Part shown: in pieces, positions 33,660 to 45,718 of the stretch | Layout of the letters: the number at the start of each line of letters is the position of its first letter | Position numbering within the stretch: position 1 is the stretch's first letter | NCBI GenBank assembly: GCA_025603075.1 | Contig: MU626275.1 | Span: 62,001 to 126,000 of the forward strand | Direction: 5' to 3' | Length of the DNA stretch: 64,000 nucleotides | From: Neoconidiobolus thromboides FSU 785 | Taxonomy: Eukaryota; Entomophthoromycota; Entomophthoromycetes; Entomophthorales; Neoconidiobolaceae | Translations under genes and position numbers: made by a program | The notes under the pieces: model-generated | Told to the model about the DNA's origin: nothing | Databases searched by the model: none | Seen by the model: only the letters and a program-made list of their open reading frames with translations

Positions 33660-33731
33660 TCTCGGGTAGTATAGTGGTGAGTATCCCCGCCTGTCACGCG
33701 GGAGACCGGGGTTCAATTCCCCGCTCGAGAG
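33660..33731 (+). tRNA. tRNA-Asp (GUC)
   Basis: 72 nt, identical in all positions to the minus-strand gene at 10190-10261: anticodon GTC in loop CTGTCAC, intact A and B boxes, no intron, T5 terminator at 33737-33741. The flanks of the two genes are not alike beyond a few bases. A fold-back element starts 48 bp downstream. Confidence 0.95.
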
Positions 33732-33778
33732 TATAATTTTTCATTATTTGGTTTTTTATTTTTCACTCTTTCATTATA

Positions 33779-33879
33779 TGGGGCTGTTTTTTTTGGTTTC
33801 ATAACTTCTTCCATTTTTCAAGCGCTATTTGAGCAGAGAGATTATTAGTAAAACTATTAAGCAAAAAAATACATCCCCA
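33779..33879 (-). mobile_element. Fold-back MITE copy 12
   Basis: Ends TGGGGCTG and CATCCCCA, TA borders, reverse orientation. Close in sequence to copy 23 at 53417 (both carry GAGCAGAGAGATT), so these two are a recent pair or subfamily. Confidence 0.85.
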
Positions 33880-34398
33880 TATATTGTCAATTATTTTTTT
33901 AGAAATTGGACATCGGTGATAGTGTTTATTAAGATATAATAATAAATAATAGAGTTTATATCAATTTCAGTTGTATATCATATAAATAGAGTATTAGGAC
34001 TAAAGGAGACATTATCTAGGATCTTAGAATTAATCGACTAATTTAAGAACGTACTTGTAAATTATTATAGTGTTTTTGATGAATTCAATGTATTGTATGT
34101 GAGATGATAAATAACTCAGACTTAAAATATTGTTATCATCTAAATTATTACATTGTAACTAGAATTATTAACATCTGTATTTAAAATAATAAAATGAAAT
34201 AAACGTATCAGTGCTATGTTTTATCAACCATGAATTCAGTAAGTTAATAGAAGATTCTTAAACTACAAAAGTAATCTAATGGCACCACATTACACAACAT
34301 TATTATTTTTATTATGAAATTAAGAAAATGAGATAAAATATTAATAGATAAAATATGAAGTATTATCGATACTGTTATAATTAAAATTCTTAAAAATA
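33880..34398. other. Intergenic, no feature seen
   Basis: AT-rich spacer between fold-back copies 12 and 13. Confidence 0.5.
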
Positions 34399-34496
34399 TG
34401 GGGATATATTTTTTTGTTTAAGAATTTCAATAACAATCTTTCCCTTCAAATAATGCTTAAAAAGGAAAAAATGATGAAGCCAAAGAAACAGCCTCA
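34399..34496 (+). mobile_element. Fold-back MITE copy 13
   Basis: Ends TGGGGATA and CAGCCTCA, TA borders, forward orientation; 245 bp downstream of the PRXL2-F stop. Confidence 0.85.
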
Positions 34497-34741
34497 TATG
34501 TTTTAGTTTAAAAGCTAGCCTTTATAAATATTAGCTTCTATCTGAGTTCATTTTATATTTCATTTAAAAAAAATCAATTTCAATATTATCTTTATCAAAT
34601 ACAGTAACTTATAACATAAATATAGCTCGAGCCTAAGTATCAAAGTAAAAATTTCACACTTTAAATATTTATTTAATAGGCATAATAGTATGATAAAATA
34701 ATTAGAATAGGATTTCAAACCCTTTTTTTAAATAGTAAAGT

Positions 34742-35515
34742 TTAAGATGTATCACCAGATAAAATGGAACTTGAGCTAATGCTTGAATCGCCGCTCAATC
34801 TTTTTCTAGTGTAAATATATTCTTCAAGGAAGTCTTCATTGATCTCATCAGGGTTACCGCCGATCACCTTATAAATTTCTTTAACACTTGGGAATTGCCC
34901 AAATTTTTTTGCTCTAAAACTATAAAGGATCTCTCCATTAAGGTTTATTACAAAAGTACCACCAAGTTGTCTAAGATCGCCTCCTTTAATGCTATTAGTC
35001 ATCCCTTTATCTCTTAAATAAGCAAATAATTTTTTAAATGATCTTGTGGCTAATGCTGATAATAAATAAAATACAGACACTTTGTTTAACCCAGCAGCCT
35101 TATACACATTCTTTTCTGGATCAAGATAAATATCCCAATCCCAATATCCCGATTCTAAAAACGCCTCTAAATCAATATCTTCAAAAGCAATTGCCGCCAT
35201 TGTAACATTATGCTTATCAAAAAGTGGTTTCATATCCGATAACATTTTAGCTTCTTGTTTACATAAACAGCATCCTAGCTGCCTCAGTACTTTAATAACA
35301 ACTGTCTTTTCCTTCCATAACTCATTTACTGGGACCTTTTCACCAAACCTATTTTTTACTAGAATATTATCAAACATTGTGATGCCAATGTTTCCATTAA
35401 TAGTCGATCTGCTAGAATTTGAACCACTATAGATACCCTTTTCCAAATCAAAATGGGTACTGGACAGATAGCTTTCTAATCCAGAATCATCAAATCTGCA
35501 GGCTTCACAGTTCAT
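34742..35515 (-). CDS. Peroxiredoxin-like 2 protein, copy F
   Basis: Intronless 257 aa PRXL2-family protein starting MNCEAC (N-terminal CxxC, C3/C6). Active site LGCCLCKQEAKML (C82, C83, C85); AFEDIDLEAFLESGYWDWDIYLDPEKNVYKAAGL, RQLGGTFVIN, a GGNPDEI stretch and a Ser-rich tail follow. Nearest to copy E. All family landmarks are kept, so it is probably functional. Confidence 0.9.
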   Translation of the reverse strand: MNCEACRFDDSGLESYLSSTHFDLEKGIYSGSNSSRSTINGNIGITMFDNILVKNRFGEKVPVNELWKEKTVVIKVLRQLGCCLCKQEAKMLSDMKPLFDKHNVTMAAIAFEDIDLEAFLESGYWDWDIYLDPEKNVYKAAGLNKVSVFYLLSALATRSFKKLFAYLRDKGMTNSIKGGDLRQLGGTFVINLNGEILYSFRAKKFGQFPSVKEIYKVIGGNPDEINEDFLEEYIYTRKRLSGDSSISSSSILSGDTS

Positions 35516-36586
35516 TTGGACTAATTTGAAAAGAAAAGAAAAAAAAAATAGTTTTATTTGATTATTTTATCCTTGGTATTTATACTTTTGGTCTTCCGCG
35601 GTGGATTCAATAATGCTTGATGCTATAATCTATCCCTGTATTTGTTCTATAAAATTATTTTGCTTTTAAGAATAAAATATTATTAAATCATCATATTTGA
35701 AATTGAACCATATAAATTATAAGTAATTTAACTATTTACTTTAATTTAAAGTTAAAAGTAGTTTATCAGCCTTTGTTGCCATTACACACGAATACTTGAA
35801 ACTATATATCAACTTTTATCTTACTAAAATTTATTGCACTAGAATATAAACTGTATGGATATAAAAAGTCAATAAATTTAGTGATTTTTGGTCAGATTTT
35901 GGAATTTAATTTTTAAATTATAGTGTATTTAGAACAAATCAGTGATTCAATTGAAGTTTCTATTAACCACTAATATTAATATCTAATGAAAAAGTCCTGC
36001 TGGTTTAATTTATATTGATTAAGTAGAATTTAAGGAGATACGCTTATTACATTCAATTGAAACTTTGCAGTTAAGTTTTATAGCTTTGGTACCCATACCT
36101 AACAGTAGGCTCTATTTAGATATTTTCTAATTTTATTCCAACATAATGTGAGTTAATTCGAACCAGTGTTTTTTCTACCACATCACATTTTTAGTTAAAA
36201 GCGAATATTACTTTTAAAGGAACATGGGCTATTTTATCTAAAATTAAAAACTAAGACTTATGAGTTTCTTGTACTTAAAATAGACAATAAGCAAATAAAG
36301 TTGAATCAAACAGGAAAATAATTTACAAATTATAATATAGAATATTTTTATATTCTTGGAAGTCTTACTTTAAGTCCAAGTATTTTAATAGATGAATAAA
36401 CTTAAAGCTTAATAAAAAGCTTAAAGGATGAGTTTGAAAAGGTGATTGTGGAATAACAACCTTTTAGGAAGGATTTTTATCAAGTATTAATTACTATCCC
36501 GATAACTTGGTTTACTCTCTATAAGCGATATGATAACATTTCACCCAAGGAACTTGGAACTATTAATGAGTTTATCCACATCAATA
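35516..36586. other. Intergenic, no feature seen
   Basis: About 1.1 kb upstream of PRXL2 copy F; no coding signal. Confidence 0.5.
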
Positions 36587-36687
36587 TGGGGATGTATTTT
36601 TATATTTAAGAATTTTGCTAACAAATTTTCCACTTAAATAGGGCTTAAAAAATGGAAAAAGTAATGAAGTCAAAAAAAATACTCCCA
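36587..36687 (+). mobile_element. Fold-back MITE copy 14
   Basis: Ends TGGGGATG and ACTCCCA, TA borders, forward orientation. Confidence 0.85.
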
Positions 36688-37277
36688 TATGTTGATTTAC
36701 AATTACCACATGATAATGTCTATTTTCTATTTATTTGATAAAAAAATAGAAAGCATTAGCGACTTTTTTAAATGTACTCTGTGCAGTATAATTTAAACAA
36801 GCTAATATTATATATAGGCATATTAATACTAAATTGATTTAAAACAGTTAGTAACCCCTTTCCGAGTAAACTTCTGATTTTACTAAGTCGAATAGACTTT
36901 ATGTAATGGTTCTAAACCACTAGTAATTAATTGGCAGTTACTGATTTCATTTTAATATAATATGTATACAGTATTTTCAACCTATTATGACTATAACAAG
37001 AGAAAATTCAACAAACTGAAAGAAAGATTTTGACGATGATTTCTAACAAAAGTAATCAAAATTTCTAATTTTATAGCGGAGTTTCTTAATTTTATCCATT
37101 TTTTTTGAACTTATTATTGAAATTTTTTACCTGTTTATTAAAAATTTTCTCTTCCTATTACCGCAATGCGTTAGAAATACTGTATGAAAAATTGTCCTTA
37201 ATAAGAAAATGCCAAGGTGTTCATTTTTTTATCGCAGTATTAATGTTTGGTATAATGATGTATTGGATAAAATGGTA
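36688..37277. other. Intergenic, no feature seen
   Basis: AT-rich. A 92-codon open frame from 37105 runs into fold-back copy 15 and is not taken as a gene. Confidence 0.5.
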
Positions 37278-37371
37278 TGGGGATGTCTTTTTGTATTTAA
37301 GAATTTTACTAACAATTTTTCCACTCAAACAGCGCTTAAAAGATGGAAAAAATAATGAAAAAAACACTACA
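37278..37371 (+). mobile_element. Fold-back MITE copy 15
   Basis: Left end TGGGGATG; right end decayed to ACACTACATA. Forward orientation. Confidence 0.8.
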
Positions 37372-38480
37372 TATATTAGCTAAAATTATGCATTTAATAA
37401 AATTGGCTTGGATTTCATCAAAAGCATTCTTTGGTCATAAATAACTTCATTAATTAACCTTGTAATATATTATGATAGTTATACTCAACTTTAATAATGG
37501 ATTTTGATATCATTGTACATATATAAAATATCCTGAACACTATGAGAATTATAGTCATGGTATATGGAAAAATTGAGCACGAAAAACATACTGATTGATC
37601 AAACATTTAGCTTTCATTATGTTACTTTTGTGTTGCAAAGTATAACATGTATTACCAATGAATATGAATCAACCTAGAATATAATAAATGGTTTCAAGTC
37701 CTTTGATATTCAAATCGGTATTTATTTTTTTCAGCTCCTTTTTATTAATATTGCATGATAAACTATCGTTGTATAGGCAATTGATACTATTATTAAAGTA
37801 AAAAGAGATAAAAAATTAAAAAATATATACTAATACGCAACATCTTTTTTTAGAGCATATATACAGATATTTTCAGTATTAGTTTTATTAAGTATTGTAA
37901 ATAGCACCCTTAATATTAAAAAGATTAATACTAAAACTATAAAAATAAAATATTTGATAATTTTATCATTTTATATTGATATTTTATGTTTAATAGATAT
38001 ACTGAAGTTATTACTGTTAAATGTGTTACTGAGGTAGAAACACTAAATAAATTGAGCCATTGAAATAGATAACAAATCAACAGTAAATCCTTTTTATTAA
38101 ATAATAATTCAAATAATATAGATCTAATATATAACTTTTTTTAACAGTATATAAACTGTTGGTGTTATTTTTATAATAATTACATATATTATTATGGCTA
38201 TTATTTAGTCGATTTATTATTTTTTAGATATAAATCAACTGTTAGCTCTTCGATTATTTACTGAATTCACTAATGTAAACTAACTCAATAAAAATATCTA
38301 TTAAATACAAGTCCATCTTGTTAAAAAGTATTGTCACTAAATTTTATGATTTTGCAGCTATAAGCTGAGCCAAAATTTCCTTTTTAAGCAATAATCTCAT
38401 TCTTAAACCAATAGTTCTCATTTTGTAAAAATAGGTTAAAAATTATAATTGAGTAAAATTTACTTTGATATTTAGTTAAG
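37372..38480. other. Intergenic, no feature seen
   Basis: About 1.1 kb of AT-rich DNA upstream of BUD13. Confidence 0.5.
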
Positions 38481-39659
38481 ATGGAGACAGATGATGAGAG
38501 AATAAAGCGTCAAAAATATTTACTTAAAAATTATCTTGGGGGAGAAGAAAAAGAAAAAAAGAAGAAAGTCAAGTCAAATCAAAACAGTTCAAAGAACTCA
38601 AGAAGAAAAAGAGATACTATCATTGATGAAGATATGGATGGTTTTTTAGATATTGATGATCAAGAAGATGGTATATATTTTATATTGAAATTAATTGAAT
38701 ATTAATAAAATTTAGATGATCCTGTTATAATACCACCTACTCAACAAAAAGTGCCTAAAATTTTCAAAAATAAGAAAGATTCTGGTTGGAAAACAGTTCA
38801 AGGAGAAGATTTAGAATCAGAAAATGAAGTAGATACAAATAAAATAGACAAAGATGAGCAAGATGAAGGAGGAATCGGTATTTTTATTTTAATTATAGTT
38901 AATTAGTAACCATTTTTAGAACAACGTATGACAAATGGTGCTAGAGTTGGATTACAATCAGGTAAACAGGTTGCAGCAGATATTAGAAGGCAGGAAATCA
39001 TGATCAAAAAGAAATTAATGCAATTAAAGCCTGAAGAAATTGGAAGAGATGCAGAAACTATTTATCGTGACGCTAAAGGGAAAAAGATAGATATGGAATT
39101 AGAAAATGCCAGATTACAAGCTGAGCGCCAAGAAGAGGAAATGATTGAAAAGGCAAGAACCGAAAGGAACAAGGGTATGGTCCAACAAGAGCTTGCACAA
39201 AGAAGAAAAGAGGAATTTTTAAGGAATAAAGATGGACCAATGGCAAGGTAAATCAGTTTGAAAGAGATTGAGAATAAATTGTAATTTAAATTTAGGTATG
39301 CCGATGATGATGAGATCAACAATGAACTTAAACAGAAAGAGCTTTGGAACGATCCAGCAGCTAAATTTTTAACAGTAATTTTATACAAAGTTTACCTTAA
39401 AATGGTTTAATTGTTTTTTATAGAAAAAAAAGAGCAAGCTAAGATATCCACAATACCAAGGCAGAGCACCACCAAATAGATATAACATTCCTCCTGGATA
39501 TAGATGGGATGGGCGAGGTAAACGATTTGTTTCTATTTTGGTATTTTTATTAATATTTTAGATCGCTCTAATGGTTTTGAAACCAAATTATTTGAGAAAT
39601 TCAATGCCCAGAAATACAAATTACAAGAAGCTCACGCCTGGTCCACTGAAGACATGTAA
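38481..39659 (+). CDS. BUD13: Bud13/Cwc26, RES-complex splicing factor
   Basis: Subunit of the pre-mRNA retention and splicing (RES) complex, acting in the nucleus in the activated spliceosome. Six exons (38481-38670, 38716-38877, 38920-39247, 39296-39374, 39424-39517, 39562-39659) give 316 aa with closed phases. The N-terminus has a Lys-rich KKKKVK stretch after KNYLGG. A long charged helix runs through the middle. The diagnostic end reads [25 protein letters not shown] and finishes HAWSTEDM, the conserved Bud13 C-terminus that contacts the other RES subunits. Length is between yeast (266) and animal proteins. Confidence 0.92.
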
Positions 39660-40539
39660 TTCAACTAAAAATCAATTCTTTTTAAATCTCAGTTAATTTA
39701 ATTATGTATTTTATTATAAAAAATTATGTTTTCGTTCCTTTCTGTTTTATAATTCTCAATACAAAATAAAACAACCTTAAGTTCTTAATTAAACCAATAT
39801 ATTAATGGTTTGTGAATTAAACATTTATTGCAACAACCATTTTAAATTAGTTATTTGCGTCAAAGTATAAATCTGTTAGTATTGCGTATAATCTTGTGGA
39901 TATAACACTTATTAATTACAAACCTTTAAATATAAATATTAACAAGAAGTATAATGTTTTAGATTTTTTGAATGTTATATAATATGTAATAAATTTGGCT
40001 AATACAATACATCAAATATCATTTTAACTTCTGACTTCGTAATTTTAATATTTTCTGGATCCCTGCATACTTTTGTCTAGTATGAAAAATAGTTTATTTT
40101 ATTTTATTTTATTTTAGAGTATTATTTATATGACTTAAATAAATACAATGTCACTTATGATTTCAACTAGAATAGAAATAACACAGTCATGATAATAATG
40201 AAAAAGATTTGGAAATGAATGAAAAATAATAAACAAAAAAGTCAAGTTTAGTATTGAATTTTCACATAAGGATATAAAAACAATCATAAATTGTTGTATA
40301 ATTAAAATCAGTAATAAGCTCTAAACAATATAAAATGTAAAAGTGGCATAATAGTTGTTTATATATATTGTTTGGTAGGTCATATTTTCATTAAAATTTA
40401 TAAGTCAAATGTTGATTTAAGTCATTGCACTTAGGGTTTAGCTAATAAATTTACTATTTTTTCAAATTGTAACATCCAATGAAATAGTATTCAAAATAAA
40501 TACCAAAAACTTCATTTTTTCAATTTCAATTAAATTAAA
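39660..40539. other. Intergenic, no feature seen
   Basis: AT-rich spacer between BUD13 and the taxilin-like gene; TTTTA repeats near 40095-40115. Confidence 0.5.
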
Positions 40540-42517
40540 ATGGGAAAGGCGAAAAAGAAAGCTCAAGCTCCACAAAAGGTATGAGAAATTTAGCTAAAAT
40601 GTAAAAGATTACATTATTAACTTTTTTCTATTTTCTTACCTTTAATTTTAGAATCAAAACAACAATTCAAATAACAATCAAAAAGAAGCTCTAAAGCCAG
40701 TTAAAGAATCTACCGCTTTCATTTTAATTGACGAATTTAAAGACGAAGAGCTTGGATTAAATTTTAAGTGGGAGGATAAAACCAGCACCACAGCAAAGTA
40801 TGGATTAGATCCAGCTACGGTGCTCGATGAACTTTTAGCAGCAATGACAATTGACCCTGAGGCAAACGATCTATTTGATTATATAAAAGATAACAGAAAT
40901 TTACCTAAAGGTAAAAAAGACAAGATATTGGCAGACATTGAAGAGAACCGAAAAAAAGGGGATGAAGATATTAATTTTACACCGTTACCAGTTTTAGAGG
41001 AAGGAAAGCGTACTACCCATTTTTTTTATGAAATGTTATCTAAAACGAAAGGGTTTGCGACAGAAGTAGCAACAGAAGGTTGGTTCAAAATAGTCGAATT
41101 TATAGCTTTTTATAAAACTTATTAGGAGAAGATTATGATAATGACAATAGCGATCAATTATTTGTTGGTACTATAAGTCATATAGCGTCTGAATTGAATA
41201 GTATAATCGAAAATCAGCCTACTTATGAAGACAAATATTTAGCAATATACCAAATTTGTGTAGAAACGGTTAGACTTTTTAAAAGATATAAAAATTGCAA
41301 CTAAATATTTAGATAAATGAAGCATCTAAACTTGAAGCAGAACTTAACGAAATAAAGGTCAAGTACGATTTATGTAAAAAAAGGACATTGGAAGATAAGG
41401 CAGAAATTGCTAACCTCTTGGAAAAACGAGCTGCGCTTGATATTTTAGTTAAACAATATGAAAACCAAAATAAGGAGCTAATAGTAAATTAGATTGCTTT
41501 GATTTAAGGTTATATATTAATATATTTGTAGGAGGTATTGATTTAATTCACAGTCAAACTAGGATTTATTCTGTTTTTACTTTTAGATTAAAAGAAAACT
41601 AGAACAAGAAAAAGATAAAAAAATACCGCCAACTGTTTACATAAATGAGTAATATCAATCAATCAATTTATTTATTCATTTGTCGATTAATTTGTTAATA
41701 TAGATTAAAGAAAAGAATTAAGACTATTTGGGAATTTTATACACTTAGAGATAAGCATGTTATGGCAGTTAAAGAATCCAGGGAGTTACAACTTATAATT
41801 CTCAGAGAGAAATTCAAAGCTGTAAAAGAAGCTCACGAGAATGATCTCAAAGAGGTAGAATACTAAATTTATTACTTTGAATACATTGACAATTTATAGC
41901 TTGTACAAGCGAGGGCGAATATCAAGGAATTAAAAAAGACAGAAGAAGGATTAAAATCGACAATTGTAGATAATCATAACAAACTAAAGGAAATGGAAAA
42001 CACATATAATCAACAAAATATGCAAATAAGTAAATTAAAAGAAGAATATATTCAAGTAATTAATTCAAGCATTTTTTAAAATGAATCTAATAATATTATT
42101 AGATTAAGAAAAAGAAAGACAAATCGGAAGCTGATAATAAAATATATGTGGAACGACTTAATGCAGCAAATGATAAGAATATAGAGTTAGAAGCCAGGGT
42201 AAATTTTTATCGTTTTTGTTAATGAGCTTTTTCAAAGACATTTTTAGCGTGAGGCTCTAGAAAAAGAATCAGCAATCTACAAAACACGATCAGAGAATGC
42301 AGAGGTTATTATGAAAGAATTAAAGGTATTTTTACTTTCATTTTAAAAATCAAATATTAATGAAATAGGCTAAAGCTGTAAAAGCGGAAAAAGAAGCTGA
42401 GTTCATTCGACGACATTTGGCAGAATTTAGAAAGTAAACTGGAATTGAGGATTTAAATTTTAGATTCTAAACTATTTTAGGATGAAAGGTATTGAGTCAC
42501 CTACGTCTAATGATTGA
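40540..42517 (+). CDS. Taxilin-like coiled-coil protein
   Basis: Eleven exons (40540-40578, 40652-41078, 41126-41268, 41313-41483, 41587-41648, 41704-41854, 41900-42055, 42103-42198, 42248-42325, 42369-42433, 42481-42517) give 474 aa with phases closing at the TGA. The Lys-rich start MGKAKKKAQ leads to an acidic segment of no known family, then ~280 residues of coiled coil. The stretch KTIWEFYTLRDKHVMAVKE followed by LREKFKAVKEAHE resembles taxilins, syntaxin-binding vesicle-traffic proteins; this is the basis of the call and is only moderate. Two introns have unusual donors (GTTGGT at 41079, GTTAGA at 41269) and are only 47 and 44 nt. If they are retained, the frame is broken. Confidence 0.5.
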
Positions 42518-42800
42518 ATTTAGTTTAATGCTTTGAAATCGAAGGCACTTCATAATGAACAATATCTTATTGTTATTATGACTCTTTATTAAATTTTAAT
42601 CAAAATTTGAGCAAGTCCTACAAATAATTTTAATAAAGTATTAAGAATAGTTTCGCTTAAGAGTATAAATATCAATAACAGTTATGTTTCAAAGACTCAT
42701 ACAGTGAATTTTTACTTTTTAAGCATTGTCTTACTCATCTAAGTTTAAAAAGTTTATAAAACATGCTTTAATTTATTAGGTTTTTATAATATAGCTATTA
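42518..42800. other. Intergenic, no feature seen
   Basis: AT-rich 3' flank of the taxilin-like gene. Confidence 0.5.
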
Positions 42801-42894
42801 TGTGAGCATGCATTTTTTGTTTAAGAATTTTACTAACTTTCTCACTTAAATAGCACTTAAAAAATGGAAATAGTGATGAAACCAAAGAAAACCA
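42801..42894 (+). mobile_element. Fold-back MITE copy 16
   Basis: Left end TGAGCATG, interior shortened (TACTAACTTTCTCAC), right end AACCA. Forward orientation, diverged. Confidence 0.75.
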
Positions 42895-43136
42895 TATATT
42901 GAATATTATCCTTGCTTTTTCTTATAATATATTTTCTAAACCCTCTTTTAACGTAATTTTTACCAAAAACCCTATTATTTAACTAAAATTTTATTAAAAC
43001 AATTGCAATTCAATATAAATTTCACTTAAATCTATGCTATCCAGTTTATAAATTTATGAGTAAAGTAAAAACCATTAAATATTTTAATCTTATTGATAAA
43101 TTACATCAACTCTTCTATTAATATTAGCATTGTACC

Positions 43137-43791
43137 TTATTCAATTGCTAATTCATGAGCTGCCCAATCCTCATAAGATCCATCAGGTAAATAACGTCTT
43201 ACAACAAAAGGAATAGTTCTTTGCTCTAGTTCTTTGCAAGCAATTTCATATGCATCAGTTTCGCCATGTAATTCAACTAATACTGGAGCATTCAAACTAA
43301 AAAATTAGTAAAAAAAAATAGCATTTGACTAAACGCTTACCTTAATTGAAGAGCCCTAGTACCAATAATACGTGCTTTTTCATATTTAGTCATATAGGGG
43401 GTGGTCAATCTTTCCTTTTGTTCTTTAGCTTCTGCTGTTAATAAACCTTTAGTGAAATAAGCAACGGAGTCGTCCACTACTGACTCAATAAGAAAAGGCT
43501 CTCTTGCTTCACTTTGAGTTGTGTCTCTTACAATTGGCTTCTTGGCATTTGGGTCTTTAGTTTCTCCTACTCTTAATTCATGAGGCCTATATTGATCATT
43601 GAGATCATTTGGCCCGTCATCAAGGTCATCTAAAAAGTCCTATTTTGGTTATTAAAAAATCTTAAAAGAATAATAATAATACATCTTCGATTTCATTATC
43701 ATAACTATAAATCAAAAAATTAGATTAAAATAACATATGTAATTTGTTTTATTTACTCGTCTTCATATCTATTGCTTTCAGCGTCCGACAT
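43137..43791 (-). CDS. RPB6: RNA polymerase subunit Rpb6 (ABC23)
   Basis: Shared subunit of RNA polymerases I, II and III, binding at the clamp base. Four exons (43757-43791, 43683-43704, 43341-43639, 43137-43296) give 171 aa against 155 in yeast. The acidic N-terminus ([14 protein letters not shown]) and the conserved C-terminal half [38 protein letters not shown] and [17 protein letters not shown] are typical. The extra length lies in the linker (residues ~35-85). The first two exons are very short (35 and 22 nt). Confidence 0.93.
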
Positions 43792-44712
43792 TTTTATAGA
43801 ATAACCTGAGTTTATTTTTAAATTTTAAGTTTGAATATTTTAATATTGAGTTGGGATCCCATAAGAGTTCATGATTCAAGGATTGAATAATACTCTAAAA
43901 GCTTGATTAAATTTAGAATAAGCTAAAATAGTGAAGCTATAGCAATTTGCTATAAAAAAATTGCATTAGAATTTCAATTTGTTATTTCGGAACATGACAA
44001 AGATATGCAGATGTATTTTCAACTTCAAGTAGTCGCTTGTCTTTATTAATTATTACCAGTTAAAACATCCAAGTTTTTACTTTTTGGGGGTTTAAAGAAA
44101 CCATCTGTTCACTTTTTAAGCTTGAATTTTGAATAAACTATTAGTATTAGTTAAATTGACAAAAAAATTAATGCAAGACAATTTGGGTTCTATAAACTAG
44201 TTCTATTAATAATAAATAAAACCTCAACTATTTGTATTTACATATAAAATATTTTATCTTAAACTTTAAACTGTTTGAATTTTGTAAAATACTTTTTTCT
44301 ATATGAAAAGAAATAAAAGAAGCACTTTCTAAAAATACCTTATTACCTTTACATCCAGATACTATTTAAAGCATATATGGAAATTTAGAAGGTTTCAAAA
44401 ACAAATTAAAACTTTGAAAGGTCACTTTCCATGTAGAACTGCTGATACGTATTTTGGAAACAAAGTGCTGTTTTTTCAGCATAAGTTGTTAAAAATTATT
44501 CTTATAGACAGGTTGTTATTTTTGAAATTAATTTTGTAAAAATAATATATGCCTAACTTAAACAACTAATATTCAAAAGTAGCAATTTCAATTGTTAAAT
44601 TTTCAAATGTAACGTTAAACTAATTAGGCCCAATGCATGATTATTTGAGCCCCTTTACGTCATAAAAAGTATAAAGAAAAAAGAAAGAAATTTTTTTTAA
44701 ACATTTTTAAAC
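43792..44712. other. Intergenic, divergent promoters
   Basis: Region between RPB6 (minus) and the SCP2 gene (plus). No motif stands out. Confidence 0.5.
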
Positions 44713-45718
44713 ATGTCTGTCAACGTTGAAGGTTATAAAGCAAGTGAATATTTCTCAAAAATTGATAAATTCTTAAAGAGTGTTGATGCCAGCAAAAAAC
44801 AAGCTCTCTTAAAAAAGGTAATAGTAAAGTTAGTTTATTCGTTCAAAATATAACTTTTGAAAAAGAGTGCTGGCGTTTACCAATTTGATATCAAAAACGG
44901 TGGTAACGTCCAAACTTGGACTTTAGACTTTAAGAATGATGGTACCGTATCAACTAGCAAACCAAAGAAAGCCGATATTACTATTACTTTAGACGACAAC
45001 GTATTCGTTGAGCTCGCTTCTGGTAAAATTACTGGTAAATTATTATATATATATATGTGATTTTATTGACTATTTGTTAAGGACAAAAAGCTTTCATGAC
45101 CGGTAAACTTAAGGCCAAGGGTAACCTCAACTTGGCAACTAAATTAGGTAAAAAATTCATAGTACTTTTAAGTTTTACCTCATATTTCAAAAGATGCCTT
45201 TTTCACTGAAGTACGTAAGAATGAAGGTGCTTCAAGCAGTACAAGCTCAAAAACTGAAGCAAGTAAACCAGCTGCTGCCTCAAGCGGCTCAGTTGAAGTT
45301 GAAGGCTTTAAAGCAAGTCAAGTATTTAAACAAATCGATGCTTGGTTAAATAGCTTACCAGAAGCTGAACGTAAGAAACAAGTCAGTCAAATTAAAGGAT
45401 TATTCCAAATCGATATTAAAAACAGTGACAAAGTACAATCATGGACCCTTGACCTTAAGAATGGTAGTGGAGAAGTTTATGCTGGAAAAGCAAAATCAAA
45501 GGCTGATGCCACTTTATCTCTCACTGACGATGTCTTTGTTTCTATGAGTCAAGGAAAATTAACTGGTAATCAACTTTTACAGCCTTAAATTATATAATAA
45601 CATTATGTTTTTAGGTCAGAAAGCTTTCATGACTGGTAAACTTAAGGTTAAAGGCCAAATGATGTTAGCTACCAAATTAGATGCTGTTTTCAAGAAACTT
45701 CCATCTTCTAAACTTTAA
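44713..45718 (+). CDS. Tandem SCP2 sterol/lipid carrier protein
   Basis: Five exons (44713-44817, 44866-45034, 45082-45147, 45194-45565, 45615-45718) give 271 aa made of two SCP2 domains. Both contain a [10 protein letters not shown] / [10 protein letters not shown] helix, a VYQFDIKN / LFQIDIKN strand, WTLDFKN / WTLDLKN, and [11 protein letters not shown] before a TKLDA helix. A Ser/Thr/Ala-rich linker (residues ~120-145) joins them. SCP2 domains carry sterols, fatty acyls or other lipids; many are peroxisomal, but the end SSKL is only near the SKL signal: it is a real C-terminal S-K-L, so peroxisomal targeting is likely. An intron lies at the same place and phase in both domains. Confidence 0.9.

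Noticed and set aside
37105-37383. 92-codon plus-strand frame
   Set aside because: Its second half is fold-back element copy 15; the first half shows no family features.
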